Origin: Leptospira barantonii | Lineage (GTDB): Bacteria; Spirochaetota; Leptospiria; Leptospirales; Leptospiraceae | DNA length: 64,000 bases | Assembly (NCBI RefSeq): GCF_002811925.1 | Contig: NZ_NPDS01000001.1 | Span: forward strand, 649,001 to 713,000 | Reading direction: 5' to 3' | In this document: positions 1 to 9,925 of the stretch, one piece after another | Layout of the letters: every line of letters starts with the position of its first letter | How positions within the stretch are numbered: position 1 is the stretch's first letter | The notes under the pieces: model-generated | What the model was told of the DNA's origin: nothing | Seen by the model: the letters and a program-made list of their open reading frames with translations, nothing else | The model's database searches: none | Translations under genes and position numbers: made by a program

Positions 1-1
1 G

Positions 2-232
2 TTAGGCGGAATTGCGATGGTCACCGTGATTCTCGTTTGTATCCGTAAGAATTCGGGCGGAACGAAGGTCGCGGCTCTTTACGGAATTTTGGGGGCGATT
101 CTTTTTATTCTCGCGGGACTTGTGATCGGAACAACCGGTTCAAGAGGACCGATTTTGAACGTGGATATCTTTCACGTGGTACTTGCCATCGCGGTTTATT
201 CTTTGAGCGTTTCTCTCAAAAGATTGGGCTGA
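2..232 (+). CDS. C-terminal end of an integral membrane protein (start lies before the window)
   Basis: The frame is open to the left edge of the window, so only the last 76 or so residues are visible. They contain two hydrophobic segments, roughly LYGILGAILFILAGLVIG and VDIFHVVLAIAVYSLSV, separated by a short polar stretch with GSRGP. This fits the last two helices of a small multi-pass membrane protein. The family is not recognisable from this piece. It is convergent with the next gene and shares a strong hairpin with it. Confidence 0.6.
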   Translation, partial: LGGIAMVTVILVCIRKNSGGTKVAALYGILGAILFILAGLVIGTTGSRGPILNVDIFHVVLAIAVYSLSVSLKRLG

Positions 233-243
233 TTTTGGATGAA

Positions 244-281
244 AACATTAGAATATTCCGTATTTGGAATATTCTAATGTT
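244..281. terminator. Perfect 16-bp inverted repeat between convergent genes
   Basis: AACATTAGAATATTCC (244-259) and GGAATATTCTAATGTT (266-281) are exact reverse complements around a 6-base loop. On the minus strand the stem is followed by a T run (TTTTC). The right arm overlaps the stop codon of the minus-strand gene. It probably terminates transcription of the minus gene and possibly both convergent genes. Confidence 0.65.
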
Positions 282-1164
282 AGGAAGGAATTTGTTCCGA
301 AACCTGGGTTACCCAGGAAGCGTAGTAGTTCGCAAGCGTTCTTAAAAACATAAGATCCAGTTCGTTTTCGTCTTTGAGGATCTTTACCGCATTCGTAAAC
401 TGAAGTCTGAATTCCGTCAACGGGGTCGTTTCCACGATCACACGTTTCATGGAAGGAGCATTGTCCTCCATTCCGTATTCCTGAGCCCATTTTTCGATCA
501 AACTTCCGCAGTTGTATTTTTTGGAAAGTAAAAGCTGGGCCAAAATATGACGAAACATACTTTCGATGGAAATGATCGTGATGTCCTTATGAAGAATCGA
601 AATCTCCGTGATGATCTCGTCTTTTTTATCGATCACCACTTTTGTATTCCCGATCTTGTTGAAAATCTTGGATAAGTCGTTGTAGGCCTTAAAATTCTTC
701 AGAATCGTTTCACGATCCTTCATGTTCACGGTTCTTTCGGTTTCGGGCAGATTCATCTCGTTCAAAATCGTTTCGATTACGAGAAAGATGATGTCGAAAG
801 AAAACTGCGTGGACTTGCCGACCAAATAACGGATCTCGTTTTGAAACGAAGCATGGATCGCACTGAAGAACATTTCCAATTTATCCTGGGATAAGGTCGT
901 GGAAGTCTTATAAAGATTGATCATGTCCTTGGTGAATTTCGCACGATCGAGGATCGGAAACAATTCGGGATGATTGGTATGAGTTCTTAAAAACGTTTCC
1001 TTTAAAACCTTAACCGCGCCTTGTCTGACTTCGTCCGTTCTATAAAGAACGCGATACAGAAGAACGGAAAGTTCGCGTGAAGTTTTTTTGGATTTTAGAA
1101 TCTTTAGATCTGACTCGTCGAGATTCGTAGATTTGAGCGGGTTCTGGCTTTGTGTTTCTGCCAT
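280..1164 (-). CDS. Hypothetical protein, alpha-helical, Leptospira type
   Basis: The frame is open up to 1371, but the ATG at 1164 (MAETQSQNPLKS) is the more likely start because the upstream extension reads into the divergent gene's promoter region. The resulting 294-aa protein is soluble, charged and mostly helical, with no signal peptide or membrane segment and no motif I can place. Its general make-up (long helices, few glycines) resembles the 310-aa protein at 3822-4754, which lies in the same orientation, so they may be distantly related. Function unknown. Confidence 0.7.
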   Translation of the reverse strand: MAETQSQNPLKSTNLDESDLKILKSKKTSRELSVLLYRVLYRTDEVRQGAVKVLKETFLRTHTNHPELFPILDRAKFTKDMINLYKTSTTLSQDKLEMFFSAIHASFQNEIRYLVGKSTQFSFDIIFLVIETILNEMNLPETERTVNMKDRETILKNFKAYNDLSKIFNKIGNTKVVIDKKDEIITEISILHKDITIISIESMFRHILAQLLLSKKYNCGSLIEKWAQEYGMEDNAPSMKRVIVETTPLTEFRLQFTNAVKILKDENELDLMFLRTLANYYASWVTQVSEQIPS

Positions 1165-1290
1165 AGGCTTCTTTTTGGAACAATTGGTATGCCAATGCTG
1201 ATTTGAAAAAAGGAAAAGTAAAGCGAAATTGCCGAGAGACATATATTTACATTGCTTTTTAAACCTTCTCTCATAGTTTACCCGATCGAG

Positions 1291-2310
1291 ATGAAAATTA
1301 TCGGTTCCGAAAATAAAGTCAACTATGGGGTTTTCGACGGTCCGGTTGAATTTAACTATAAAGAATTTCAACTGCTCGATTTCTTCGGAAAAGAAATTCG
1401 CGGCTTAAAGAAGCGTTTTGCGTTTAAAAGATTCAATTACATCGGCATTATCACGGAAGAATTCTTAATCGGATTCGCCGCAGTCAGCCTCGGGTATGTG
1501 TATAACGTATTCGCGTATCTTTATCATTATAAGGACGGCATTTTATACGAGTTCGACACGAAAGGGCTCGATATAGGAAGTGGATTGCGATTTCCGGCCA
1601 ATCCGGACGAATATAAGATAGAGTTTAAAAAGGGTTCTTCCTTTTTGAACGTGGATAAATCGCACTCGAAGGGAAAACTTCAAGTGGACGCGTTTTTGGG
1701 AAAAAAACTGCGATTTCGGTTTAACGCGGACTTCGCATTAAAAAGTCATTCTCCCCTAAGGGTTGTAAACCCTTCCGAGCCGACTCATTGGACGTTCACC
1801 GAAAAATGTTCTCCTTTGATCCCGACTTCGATAGAACTTTCCTATCAGGACAGACCGCTCGTTTTCGATCCGAAAAAAACCACGATCGTTTACGATTGGT
1901 CCGGCGGTTATCTCAGAAGTGAAACGAATTGGTACTGGGCGGCTTTCAGCGCCATTCTTCCCGATAAAACTTCGATCGGCGCGAACTTTGCGGCGCTCGT
2001 AAACGAGACTTTCTTTTCCGAAAACGCGTATTGGATCAATCATCAAAGAAGAAGGGTTCCTCGGTTGATTTTCGATTTTTCACAAAAGGATCCGTATAAA
2101 CCCTGGAGAATCTACGACGAAGAAGGATTGGTAGAACTCGAGTTCAAACCCGAGGGAGAAAGAAAGGACAAGATGAATCTGATCGTGTCCAAATTATACT
2201 TCAGACAATTCGTGGGAAAATTCTCCGGAAGATTCCGCAATACGGACGGAAAGGACGTTACCTTTAAGGACGTCTACGGTTTTACCGAATTTCATCGATC
2301 GCTTTGGTGA
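1291..2310 (+). CDS. DUF2804 domain protein
   Basis: A 339-aa protein with the features of the DUF2804 family: an N-terminal FDGPVEFNYKEF segment, central WTFTEKCSPLIP, then DWSGGYLRSETNWYWAAFS and a C-terminal beta-rich part. A TTG at 1252 is an alternative start, but ATG 1291 gives a protein matching the usual family beginning and lies after a weak GAG-rich site. The biochemical role of the family is not established. It is divergent from the hypothetical at 280-1164 and followed 32 bp later by the small Rof-like gene, so the two may be co-transcribed. Confidence 0.75.
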   Translation: MKIIGSENKVNYGVFDGPVEFNYKEFQLLDFFGKEIRGLKKRFAFKRFNYIGIITEEFLIGFAAVSLGYVYNVFAYLYHYKDGILYEFDTKGLDIGSGLRFPANPDEYKIEFKKGSSFLNVDKSHSKGKLQVDAFLGKKLRFRFNADFALKSHSPLRVVNPSEPTHWTFTEKCSPLIPTSIELSYQDRPLVFDPKKTTIVYDWSGGYLRSETNWYWAAFSAILPDKTSIGANFAALVNETFFSENAYWINHQRRRVPRLIFDFSQKDPYKPWRIYDEEGLVELEFKPEGERKDKMNLIVSKLYFRQFVGKFSGRFRNTDGKDVTFKDVYGFTEFHRSLW

Positions 2311-2342
2311 AAACGCACAATCGATCGAGAATATTATAATTT

Positions 2343-2570
2343 ATGAATGTGTATGTGCCGATTGCCTGCGACTTCTATGATCGCCTCGAGGAAATCGTTC
2401 TTAGAAAAAGAAAGGTTTCTTTGGAATGGATCGGGGAAAACGAAACACAACCCGTCAAAACTCCGAAGATAAGAATTTTAGACCTCGTTTCCGCAAACAG
2501 GGAAGAATTTGCCGTTCTGGAAGGCGGAGAAAAAATACGACTGGATAAGATCCTAAAAATAGAATCGTAA
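2343..2570 (+). CDS. Rho-binding antiterminator (Rof) family small protein
   Basis: This 75-aa protein starts YVPIACDFYDRLEEIVLRKR and ends with EEFAVLEGGEKIRLDKILKIE, the two conserved blocks of the Rof/YaeO family (Pfam ROF), whose E. coli member binds Rho and inhibits termination. The Sm-like beta-barrel size and the I-R-L-D signature near the C-terminus fit well. The gene is complete, sits 32 bp after the DUF2804 gene and 21 bp before the acyltransferase gene in the same direction, suggesting a three-gene transcript. Family assignment is by motif only. Confidence 0.75.
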   Translation: MNVYVPIACDFYDRLEEIVLRKRKVSLEWIGENETQPVKTPKIRILDLVSANREEFAVLEGGEKIRLDKILKIES

Positions 2571-2591
2571 CCCGATTTCGCCGGACCTCTT

Positions 2592-3752
<1,161 letters not shown>

Positions 3753-3780
3753 AATGGAAAGGAAGGAAGCAGGAAGGAAA

Positions 3781-3823
3781 ACTTCGGGACTTTTTATTGT
3801 CGTCCCGAAGTTTGGGGTTTTTT
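3781..3823. terminator. Rho-independent terminator between convergent genes
   Basis: ACTTCGGGAC (3781-3790) pairs exactly with GTCCCGAAGT (3802-3811) across an 11-base loop; the plus strand continues with TTGGGGTTTTTT. It lies between the acyltransferase gene and the minus-strand gene ending at 3822. Confidence 0.75.
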
Positions 3824-4754
3824 AAATCACCAATTCCAGATCGCTGAACACCGGAGCTTTCACTTCGTCCAGGATTTTTTTCATCGCGAGATTGCGGAGA
3901 TTGTTCAATTCCATTCTTAAACTTCCTTCCAAGGTAGTTTTGGAAAGAAGATTGGAACAATTGACCGCAACCATCTTCAGATCTTCCGTTGCTTTGATCT
4001 TAGAAGAAAGAAGAAGCTGTTGAATCACAGAATATTCTTTTTTTCTAAAGTGAATTCTCAAAAGAAACGGCACCGAATAAAGTTCCGCCATCAATTCCCA
4101 TTTCGTTTTTGCTTTCGATTTAACGGTTTCGGCATTTGCGACGTAGGCATCGTTTTCGTTATGGGACTCCACTTCGTAAATCGTTGAAATTGAAACCGGT
4201 TCCGCCGAGGTATAATTTCGTTCCGGATTGAAGGAAAGGGGAGTTTCCGAATCGCGGATCATGTCCTTAAGAGTTTGGATTCTTTTGGTTTCCTCGTAAC
4301 GTTCCGGATGAGCCTTCATTATCTTGCGAATGTCTTCGAGAAGAACGCAGAAAGAAAAAAGTTCAAGGACGGATTGGTTTTGAATCGTTGCGATCTCGTC
4401 CAAAACTCTCGTTAGGATCTGTTGATATCCTAAGGATTTACGATACATCGCGTTGTATTGAAGTTCGAGATCCTTTTGGAATTTGGAAAAAAGGCTTTCC
4501 GCCAAAAATGAATCAGCGACCACATAAGCGTCCAAACCGGGCAAGGAGAAGTTCGGGTTTTGCTTTTTAAGATTTAATACGAAAATGCAGTTCGAGTCTT
4601 TGAGAAAATTGAGAATCTTTACGACTTTCTTCTCCGAGAGGTTCAGAGTCGAACGGAAATGGTAAAACAAATCCGTGTTAGTCGGTAATTGAAAATTCTC
4701 GTTTTCCTTTTTGATTTTGTCCAGGATGATTTGAGCTAAAGTAGTATCTTCCAT
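3822..4754 (-). CDS. Hypothetical protein, alpha-helical
   Basis: A 310-aa soluble protein starting MEDTTLAQIILDKIKKENEN. The first 80 residues (TNTDLFYHFRSTLNLSEKKVVKILNFL) could form a small winged-helix-like unit, but I see no firm motif. The rest is helical, with a stretch rich in charged residues near 190-230. No signal peptide or membrane span. Upstream there is a 190-bp non-coding gap before the thiolase gene end, so it probably has its own promoter. Function unknown. Confidence 0.7.
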   Translation of the reverse strand: MEDTTLAQIILDKIKKENENFQLPTNTDLFYHFRSTLNLSEKKVVKILNFLKDSNCIFVLNLKKQNPNFSLPGLDAYVVADSFLAESLFSKFQKDLELQYNAMYRKSLGYQQILTRVLDEIATIQNQSVLELFSFCVLLEDIRKIMKAHPERYEETKRIQTLKDMIRDSETPLSFNPERNYTSAEPVSISTIYEVESHNENDAYVANAETVKSKAKTKWELMAELYSVPFLLRIHFRKKEYSVIQQLLLSSKIKATEDLKMVAVNCSNLLSKTTLEGSLRMELNNLRNLAMKKILDEVKAPVFSDLELVI

Positions 4755-4902
4755 CGTTTCGTTCCGTTTTACAAAAGAGTGAATTCTCAGTAAAATTTTT
4801 CTATCTATACGGATAACGTTGGCGGAAGGAAATTATTGACTATTTTTTTAAAAAAAGGAAAGCACAAAAGGTAAAAAAGGAGGAATGAACGGGAGGGAAG
4901 AT

Positions 4903-4933
4903 TCATCCGAGTCTCAAAAAGACCCGGATGAAC
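4903..4933 (-). terminator. Hairpin downstream of the thiolase gene
   Basis: TTCATCCG-A-GTCT ... AGAC-C-CGGATGAA forms a 13-bp stem with a short A-rich loop just beyond the thiolase stop on the minus strand. In the minus-strand RNA the single mismatch becomes a G-U wobble. No long U tract follows, so termination efficiency is uncertain. Confidence 0.5.
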
Positions 4934-4943
4934 GGAAACTTTT

Positions 4944-6155
<1,212 letters not shown>

Positions 6156-6527
6156 CTTATTACCTCGCTGTCGATTCGTCTTTTGGGATCGAATTGAACA
6201 GCTGTTTAGTGAATTTGGGTGTTTCGGTTTCTATTTTGGGGATCTACGGGAGTTTGCAATTCTTTTTGCGGGAACTCTGCCGGAGAATCAGTTTCGGGGC
6301 CGCACCCTCCTGCCGATTAAAATAAAGCGAACGCCATTCGGACTATAAGCAGGAGGGTCGGGCTTCTACGGGCTCGCGGAGTCCCGCTCGGTCCTGCGGA
6401 CTAAACCCTTCGCATCCCTGCGGCGTATCAGTTAGTAATAATCGGAAATTGCGGGAACTCTTTAAAAGTTTAAACTTTTGTTTAAGCGTCTTTTCTTTAA
6501 AAAGGAAATTCGATATAGCATTCAAAA
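6156..6527. other. Intergenic stretch with inverted repeat and two decamer repeats
   Basis: No gene. It holds an exact inverted repeat ACCCTCCTGC (6304-6313) / GCAGGAGGGT (6349-6358), a GC-rich patch just after it (about 6357-6425) that looks unlike the surrounding AT-rich DNA, and two copies of the GCGGGAACTC word at 6268 and 6451. The GC-rich patch may be a decayed repeat element. The apparent reading frame at 6343-6525 runs through this repeat and is not credible as a gene. Confidence 0.5.
6268..6277 (+). repeat. First copy of a dispersed intergenic decamer GCGGGAACTC
   Basis: Exact copies of GCGGGAACTC are at 6268, 6451, 8159 and 9776 (plus orientation), and the complement GAGTTCCCGC is at 9731, 13859, 13932, 17647, 28101, 28332 and 50437. 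All lie between genes, except that 9731 overlaps the last codons of a lipoprotein gene. By chance about 0.1 copy would be expected in this window on both strands. A near copy, GTGGGAGTTCCTAC, abuts the DsbA-like gene start near 17583. Confidence 0.8.
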
Positions 6528-7004
6528 TTATTCATACAATGTCCTCCGAATTTTTTTGGTTTTTAGATCTAAACTCCATACAAAAGAATAATATCTGATC
6601 TTAGAACTTAAAATGTTCCGAGGTTTCATGAATCGTTTAGAAAGCTTTGAAAGTTGTAGTTGAATTAGTATGCAGTAAAGTAAACATTTTGAAATGCCAT
6701 GTGAAGCCGCTATGATACCAAGTTGAGCCCATTCCTCGGGATGAATGCGTGTGTTAAATTTGATCAGTGAATTCCCTTGCTTTTGATATTTAATCGTAAG
6801 GGCTCGACTATTAAATTTCTTTCTTCGATTTAAACGATGAGCATGAATTTTGAGTAAGACTCCAAGATTTTTTCCGATTTTCTTGCGCTCTGAATTTGGT
6901 AACTGTCTTACAATTTTAAGTGGAACTAAGAATGTACACGTAATTTTTGAAATGTTTAAAGAAGAAACAATGGAACGATTATCTACATGTATAGGACTTT
7001 TCAT
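6528..7004 (-). CDS. DUF1564 family protein (Leptospira-specific)
   Basis: A 158-aa basic protein. The segment YQKQGNSLIKFNTRIHPEEW followed by AQLGIIAASHGISKCLLYCILIQL resembles the DUF1564 core, which in Leptospira genomes occurs in many copies. The protein at 61264-61782 has the same layout (YQSKNQQLIRYSFRPDYQDW then a GISIC block), which supports the call for both. The family has no known function; the short basic domain could bind nucleic acid, but that is inference. Confidence 0.6.
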   Translation of the reverse strand: MKSPIHVDNRSIVSSLNISKITCTFLVPLKIVRQLPNSERKKIGKNLGVLLKIHAHRLNRRKKFNSRALTIKYQKQGNSLIKFNTRIHPEEWAQLGIIAASHGISKCLLYCILIQLQLSKLSKRFMKPRNILSSKIRYYSFVWSLDLKTKKIRRTLYE

Positions 7005-7123
7005 GCTCTATACGGTTCTGTGAAAGGTTTGAGAAAATAGAAAAAGCGATCTTTTTTATAATCGTTTGAAAATTCTAAATTTTATTTTTTTCTTTCTTTG
7101 AAGAGCTCCCACAACGATGAAGA

Positions 7124-8128
7124 TTAAGAAAAAATTTCATCTAAAGCTCGAAAATACCAACAAGTACCTTTCCAATCTTCGAGAAACCCATTGTGACCGC
7201 CGAAATCCTGAATTGAAATTCGCACATTCCTGTTAGGATGAAGAGATAGAAAAGATTCCCCCCGAATTATTGGATCATCTATTGAAGTAATAATGGTTGT
7301 CGGAATTAAGATTTGAGAAAGTTCTTTTTCTCCAAGAGTATAAGTTCCGAAATACTGATCAAGGTCGCTGAAGTCGTCGGTGGATTCTATGAGTCTCGCC
7401 GTCATTTTCATTACCGATTTTTCTTTAAGTATCGTTTCATAAGGAACTAACGTTGGAAAATGTTTTTGCTTTTTTTCAATCGACTGTTTCCACTTTTTAA
7501 GAAAGTATCTGCCAATGATAAGTTTACTATCCATGAGCATCGTCGCATCTTTTGGATGGATTGCTGGAGAAATTGCGATACATTCTTTAAGTTGATTTAA
7601 TTTCTTTTCAGGTTTAGATTGAGAATGAACTCGCGCTACTCTAAGTGTAAAGTTCCCGCCCAGAGAAAAACCAGTAATATAGACGGGTACGTTTTTAGCC
7701 GCGAAAAAAGTAGCCTTTCGAATCGCTTCGTAAGTTTCTTCGATTAGACTTCCGTTGAATGGTTCCGGATTGAGGTGATGCGTGTCCCCATGATCTCTAT
7801 AATTTAAGCGAAAGATGTCATAACCTTTTTCATAGAAGTGATGAGAAGTTCTCAAGATATAAGTTGAATTAATACTTCCTTCCCATCCATGCAGTAAAAC
7901 TATAAATCCTTTTGACTTTTGATTCTTTTGTTTACTCAGAGCCCCTTCTAATTTCACTCCTCTGCCAGCATCTAAAATCATTCTTTCCGAATTATTTAGA
8001 AAGGGCATTTCATCCGGTAAATTCCAAGCTAAAGAAGCAAGCGCTGTTTGGATAAAAGGAAATTTCAGAATTCCCGCAGGTTTAAATTTGGGAGTCGTGA
8101 GATTCTTGAACATAAGAACATTTTGCAA
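7124..8128 (-). CDS. Alpha/beta hydrolase, YheT/EMB8 type
   Basis: A 334-aa alpha/beta hydrolase of the COG0429 type. The oxyanion region VLLHGWEGS is near residue 80, the nucleophile elbow GFSLGGNF gives Ser155, the acid is probably in TSIDDPII near 283, and the His is in FGGHNGF near 314. LNYRDHGDTHHL matches the RG-GGS/RDHG block of this family. Substrate unknown, probably a lipid or short ester. An internal Met at residue 6 is an alternative start. It is divergent from the lipoprotein gene at 8312. Confidence 0.8.
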   Translation of the reverse strand: MQNVLMFKNLTTPKFKPAGILKFPFIQTALASLAWNLPDEMPFLNNSERMILDAGRGVKLEGALSKQKNQKSKGFIVLLHGWEGSINSTYILRTSHHFYEKGYDIFRLNYRDHGDTHHLNPEPFNGSLIEETYEAIRKATFFAAKNVPVYITGFSLGGNFTLRVARVHSQSKPEKKLNQLKECIAISPAIHPKDATMLMDSKLIIGRYFLKKWKQSIEKKQKHFPTLVPYETILKEKSVMKMTARLIESTDDFSDLDQYFGTYTLGEKELSQILIPTTIITSIDDPIIRGESFLSLHPNRNVRISIQDFGGHNGFLEDWKGTCWYFRALDEIFS

Positions 8129-8311
8129 TATTGAATTTCCTGGAAAAGTCTTTTTAACGCGGGAACTCTTACAAATTTTTTTGACAGGATCTGTTCAATT
8201 ATAACTCGAGCTTTTATCTCAAAATTAATTTTGAAAAAAACTGGCCTTTAGGGCAGTTTCTAAAAATATAAGAACAGCGCATATTTTCGGAGATTAGGAG
8301 TTTATCTTAAA

Positions 8312-9025
8312 GTGAAGAATCTACTTTCTTTTTTGTATTCATTTTTTAACAATTCGCGGTTTGGGTTCTTCATTGTGATTCCATTCTTTTATTATTCATG
8401 CACGACTTTGGACTTGGGCTCTGTAAAGGGAGGCGAAAGTTTAAAGATTACTTCTGATTCACAGAAAGAATCGAATGCAAATGAAGGTGTTCCCGCAAAT
8501 TGTAAACCGAGCACCAAGAAATACCAATGGTACGTCCTTTTCGGTTCCATCCCGATTAATAAAATCGATTCTACTGAACTTTTACCGGACAGCAATCGCA
8601 ATTATCGAGTAACTTTGCGAACATCTTGGTTGGATGGAATTCTTAGCACTTTTTTAGGAATAGCCGCTTCCGTTACTCGAAAGACGATCGATGTGGAGAC
8701 TTGTGATCTACGGGATGTCTCGTCGGTTAGAAATTCGACTTCGAATGGAATGGAAAAAACCGAGAAAGAATCCAAGGTAGATACGGCAAAAATCAAGGAA
8801 GAATTGCAGGAGAAAATTCATTCTTCACTTAGCGAAGAGCTGGACAATGCTTGGAGTAAAGAAATTAAACATTCTAAAAATCTTTCCGTTTTGTTTTTGA
8901 AGTCGGGTGAGATCGTAAAAGGGACTGTGACCCGAATCGATGGCGATGGGGTTAAACTATTTCATAAAGGTAAAGAAAGAATCTTCCGACGGGCAGACGT
9001 TCAAAGAGTTCGTTTTCAGGATTAA
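8312..9025 (+). CDS. Putative lipoprotein with Bor-like middle segment
   Basis: A 237-aa exported protein starting at GTG with GGAG about 10 bases upstream. Residues 1-30 form a hydrophobic signal ending in [10 protein letters not shown], a plausible spirochaetal lipobox (YYSC). The central part, [14 protein letters not shown] ... [14 protein letters not shown] ... IDVETCD, resembles the layout of Bor/Iss-type surface lipoproteins, though identity is weak. The C-terminus has a small beta domain ([21 protein letters not shown]) like those that sense or bind at the envelope. Function unknown. Confidence 0.65.
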   Translation: MKNLLSFLYSFFNNSRFGFFIVIPFFYYSCTTLDLGSVKGGESLKITSDSQKESNANEGVPANCKPSTKKYQWYVLFGSIPINKIDSTELLPDSNRNYRVTLRTSWLDGILSTFLGIAASVTRKTIDVETCDLRDVSSVRNSTSNGMEKTEKESKVDTAKIKEELQEKIHSSLSEELDNAWSKEIKHSKNLSVLFLKSGEIVKGTVTRIDGDGVKLFHKGKERIFRRADVQRVRFQD

Positions 9026-9044
9026 GGAAAGGACATTTCTAAGT

Positions 9045-9743
9045 ATGATAAACCTTCGATTGTTCTTCTTTAGAATCTTTCTTTCATGTTTTCTTTTTTT
9101 GCATTCGGCTTGTTATTTGAATCCATATTTTAAGGATTTTGTTTCTCCTGAGAAAGAAAAAGATTCTCCGATTCCCGCTTTGATTCTTTTGATTGCGGGA
9201 ACTACCCCAGTGATTCATGGCGAGACGATATTCTTTCCGTTATCCGGTCTGACTTGGATGAGATGCTCCCAAGGTCAAACTTATGATGCGGCTTCTGATT
9301 CTTGCTCCGGGTTTTTAGTTTCACCTCAGTATTGTTCTACTGCGGACAATCAATGCAATGGATCACTCGGTGGTGTTTTGACTTCGGGTCCAGCCTTTGA
9401 TTCTTGTTCTACTTTTAGCGTTGCCGGTAGAAGTATGACTTGGAGAGTTCCCACGCACGCGGAATTGAAAGGATTAGTTTATTGTTCCAATGGAACGGAT
9501 TTGGCTAATTCAAAGGACAATTCTAAGGCTTGTTCTTCAACAGGAACTGGTTTTGATGTTCCTACAATTCGCAAAGATTGGTTTCCCGGTAATCCGACGA
9601 ACAATCCGATCGAATTTTGGTCGAGTACGAGCGACCCGGTGGATGCAACAATCGCTTGGAGAGTCAATTTTACCTCCGGGCTTACAAATACGTCCATAGT
9701 GAAAAACTCGTCTGGAAATCTCCGTTGCGTGAGTTCCCGCTAA
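9045..9743 (+). CDS. DUF1566 (Lcl C-terminal-like) lipoprotein
   Basis: The frame opens at 8940, but the ATG at 9045 yields a proper signal peptide ([27 protein letters not shown]) with Cys in HSAC, so that start is preferred. The 232-aa product contains the DUF1566 pattern seen in many Leptospira lipoproteins: [41 protein letters not shown], and a closing EFWSSTSDP ... AWRVNFTSG ... LRCVSSR. Such proteins are exported, probably surface or periplasmic. It follows the preceding lipoprotein by 19 bp, so the two are probably one transcript. Confidence 0.75.
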   Translation: MINLRLFFFRIFLSCFLFLHSACYLNPYFKDFVSPEKEKDSPIPALILLIAGTTPVIHGETIFFPLSGLTWMRCSQGQTYDAASDSCSGFLVSPQYCSTADNQCNGSLGGVLTSGPAFDSCSTFSVAGRSMTWRVPTHAELKGLVYCSNGTDLANSKDNSKACSSTGTGFDVPTIRKDWFPGNPTNNPIEFWSSTSDPVDATIAWRVNFTSGLTNTSIVKNSSGNLRCVSSR

Positions 9744-9785
9744 AATCTTAGTTTTCCAGTAAAAACCTGAAAATCGCGGGAACTC
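9731..9785. repeat. Inverted pair of the intergenic decamer
   Basis: GAGTTCCCGC at 9731-9740 and GCGGGAACTC at 9776-9785 face each other and could form a 10-bp stem with a 35-base loop at the end of the lipoprotein gene. The first copy overlaps its stop codon. This is the only inverted pair of the decamer in the window. Confidence 0.6.
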
Positions 9786-9824
9786 CCCGCGACTCCCCAG
9801 TTCTCAGAAAATTCTAACTTGACA

Positions 9825-9885
9825 GGAAACAAATAAATCAAAAATTGTTTCCTAATGGGAAACAATAGATACTATTACTGTTTCC
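9825..9885. promoter_or_regulatory. Two tandem palindromic operators upstream of the RND exporter
   Basis: GGAAACA-N14-TGTTTCC occurs twice: 9825-9852 and 9858-9885, with identical arm sequence and identical spacing, centres 33 bp apart. The inner arms also make an exact 9-bp palindrome, ATTGTTTCC / GGAAACAAT (9844-9866). A TTGACA sits at 9819-9824, and TTGTTT-N17-GATACT (9845-9873) is a possible promoter within the operators. The nearest regulator is the TetR gene at the end of the same operon, which is the likely binder. Confidence 0.75.
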
Positions 9886-9925
9886 AGGCTCGGCGAAATC
9901 CGAGTTAAAAGCAGGAGATTCTAAA

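Noticed and set aside
6343..6525. Short minus-strand frame of 60 codons
   Set aside because: It runs through the GC-rich repeat patch and has no ribosome binding site or recognisable product.
8175..8200. TTGACA and TATAAC as a promoter before the 8312 lipoprotein gene
   Set aside because: The spacing is only 13 bases, too short for a sigma-70 promoter.
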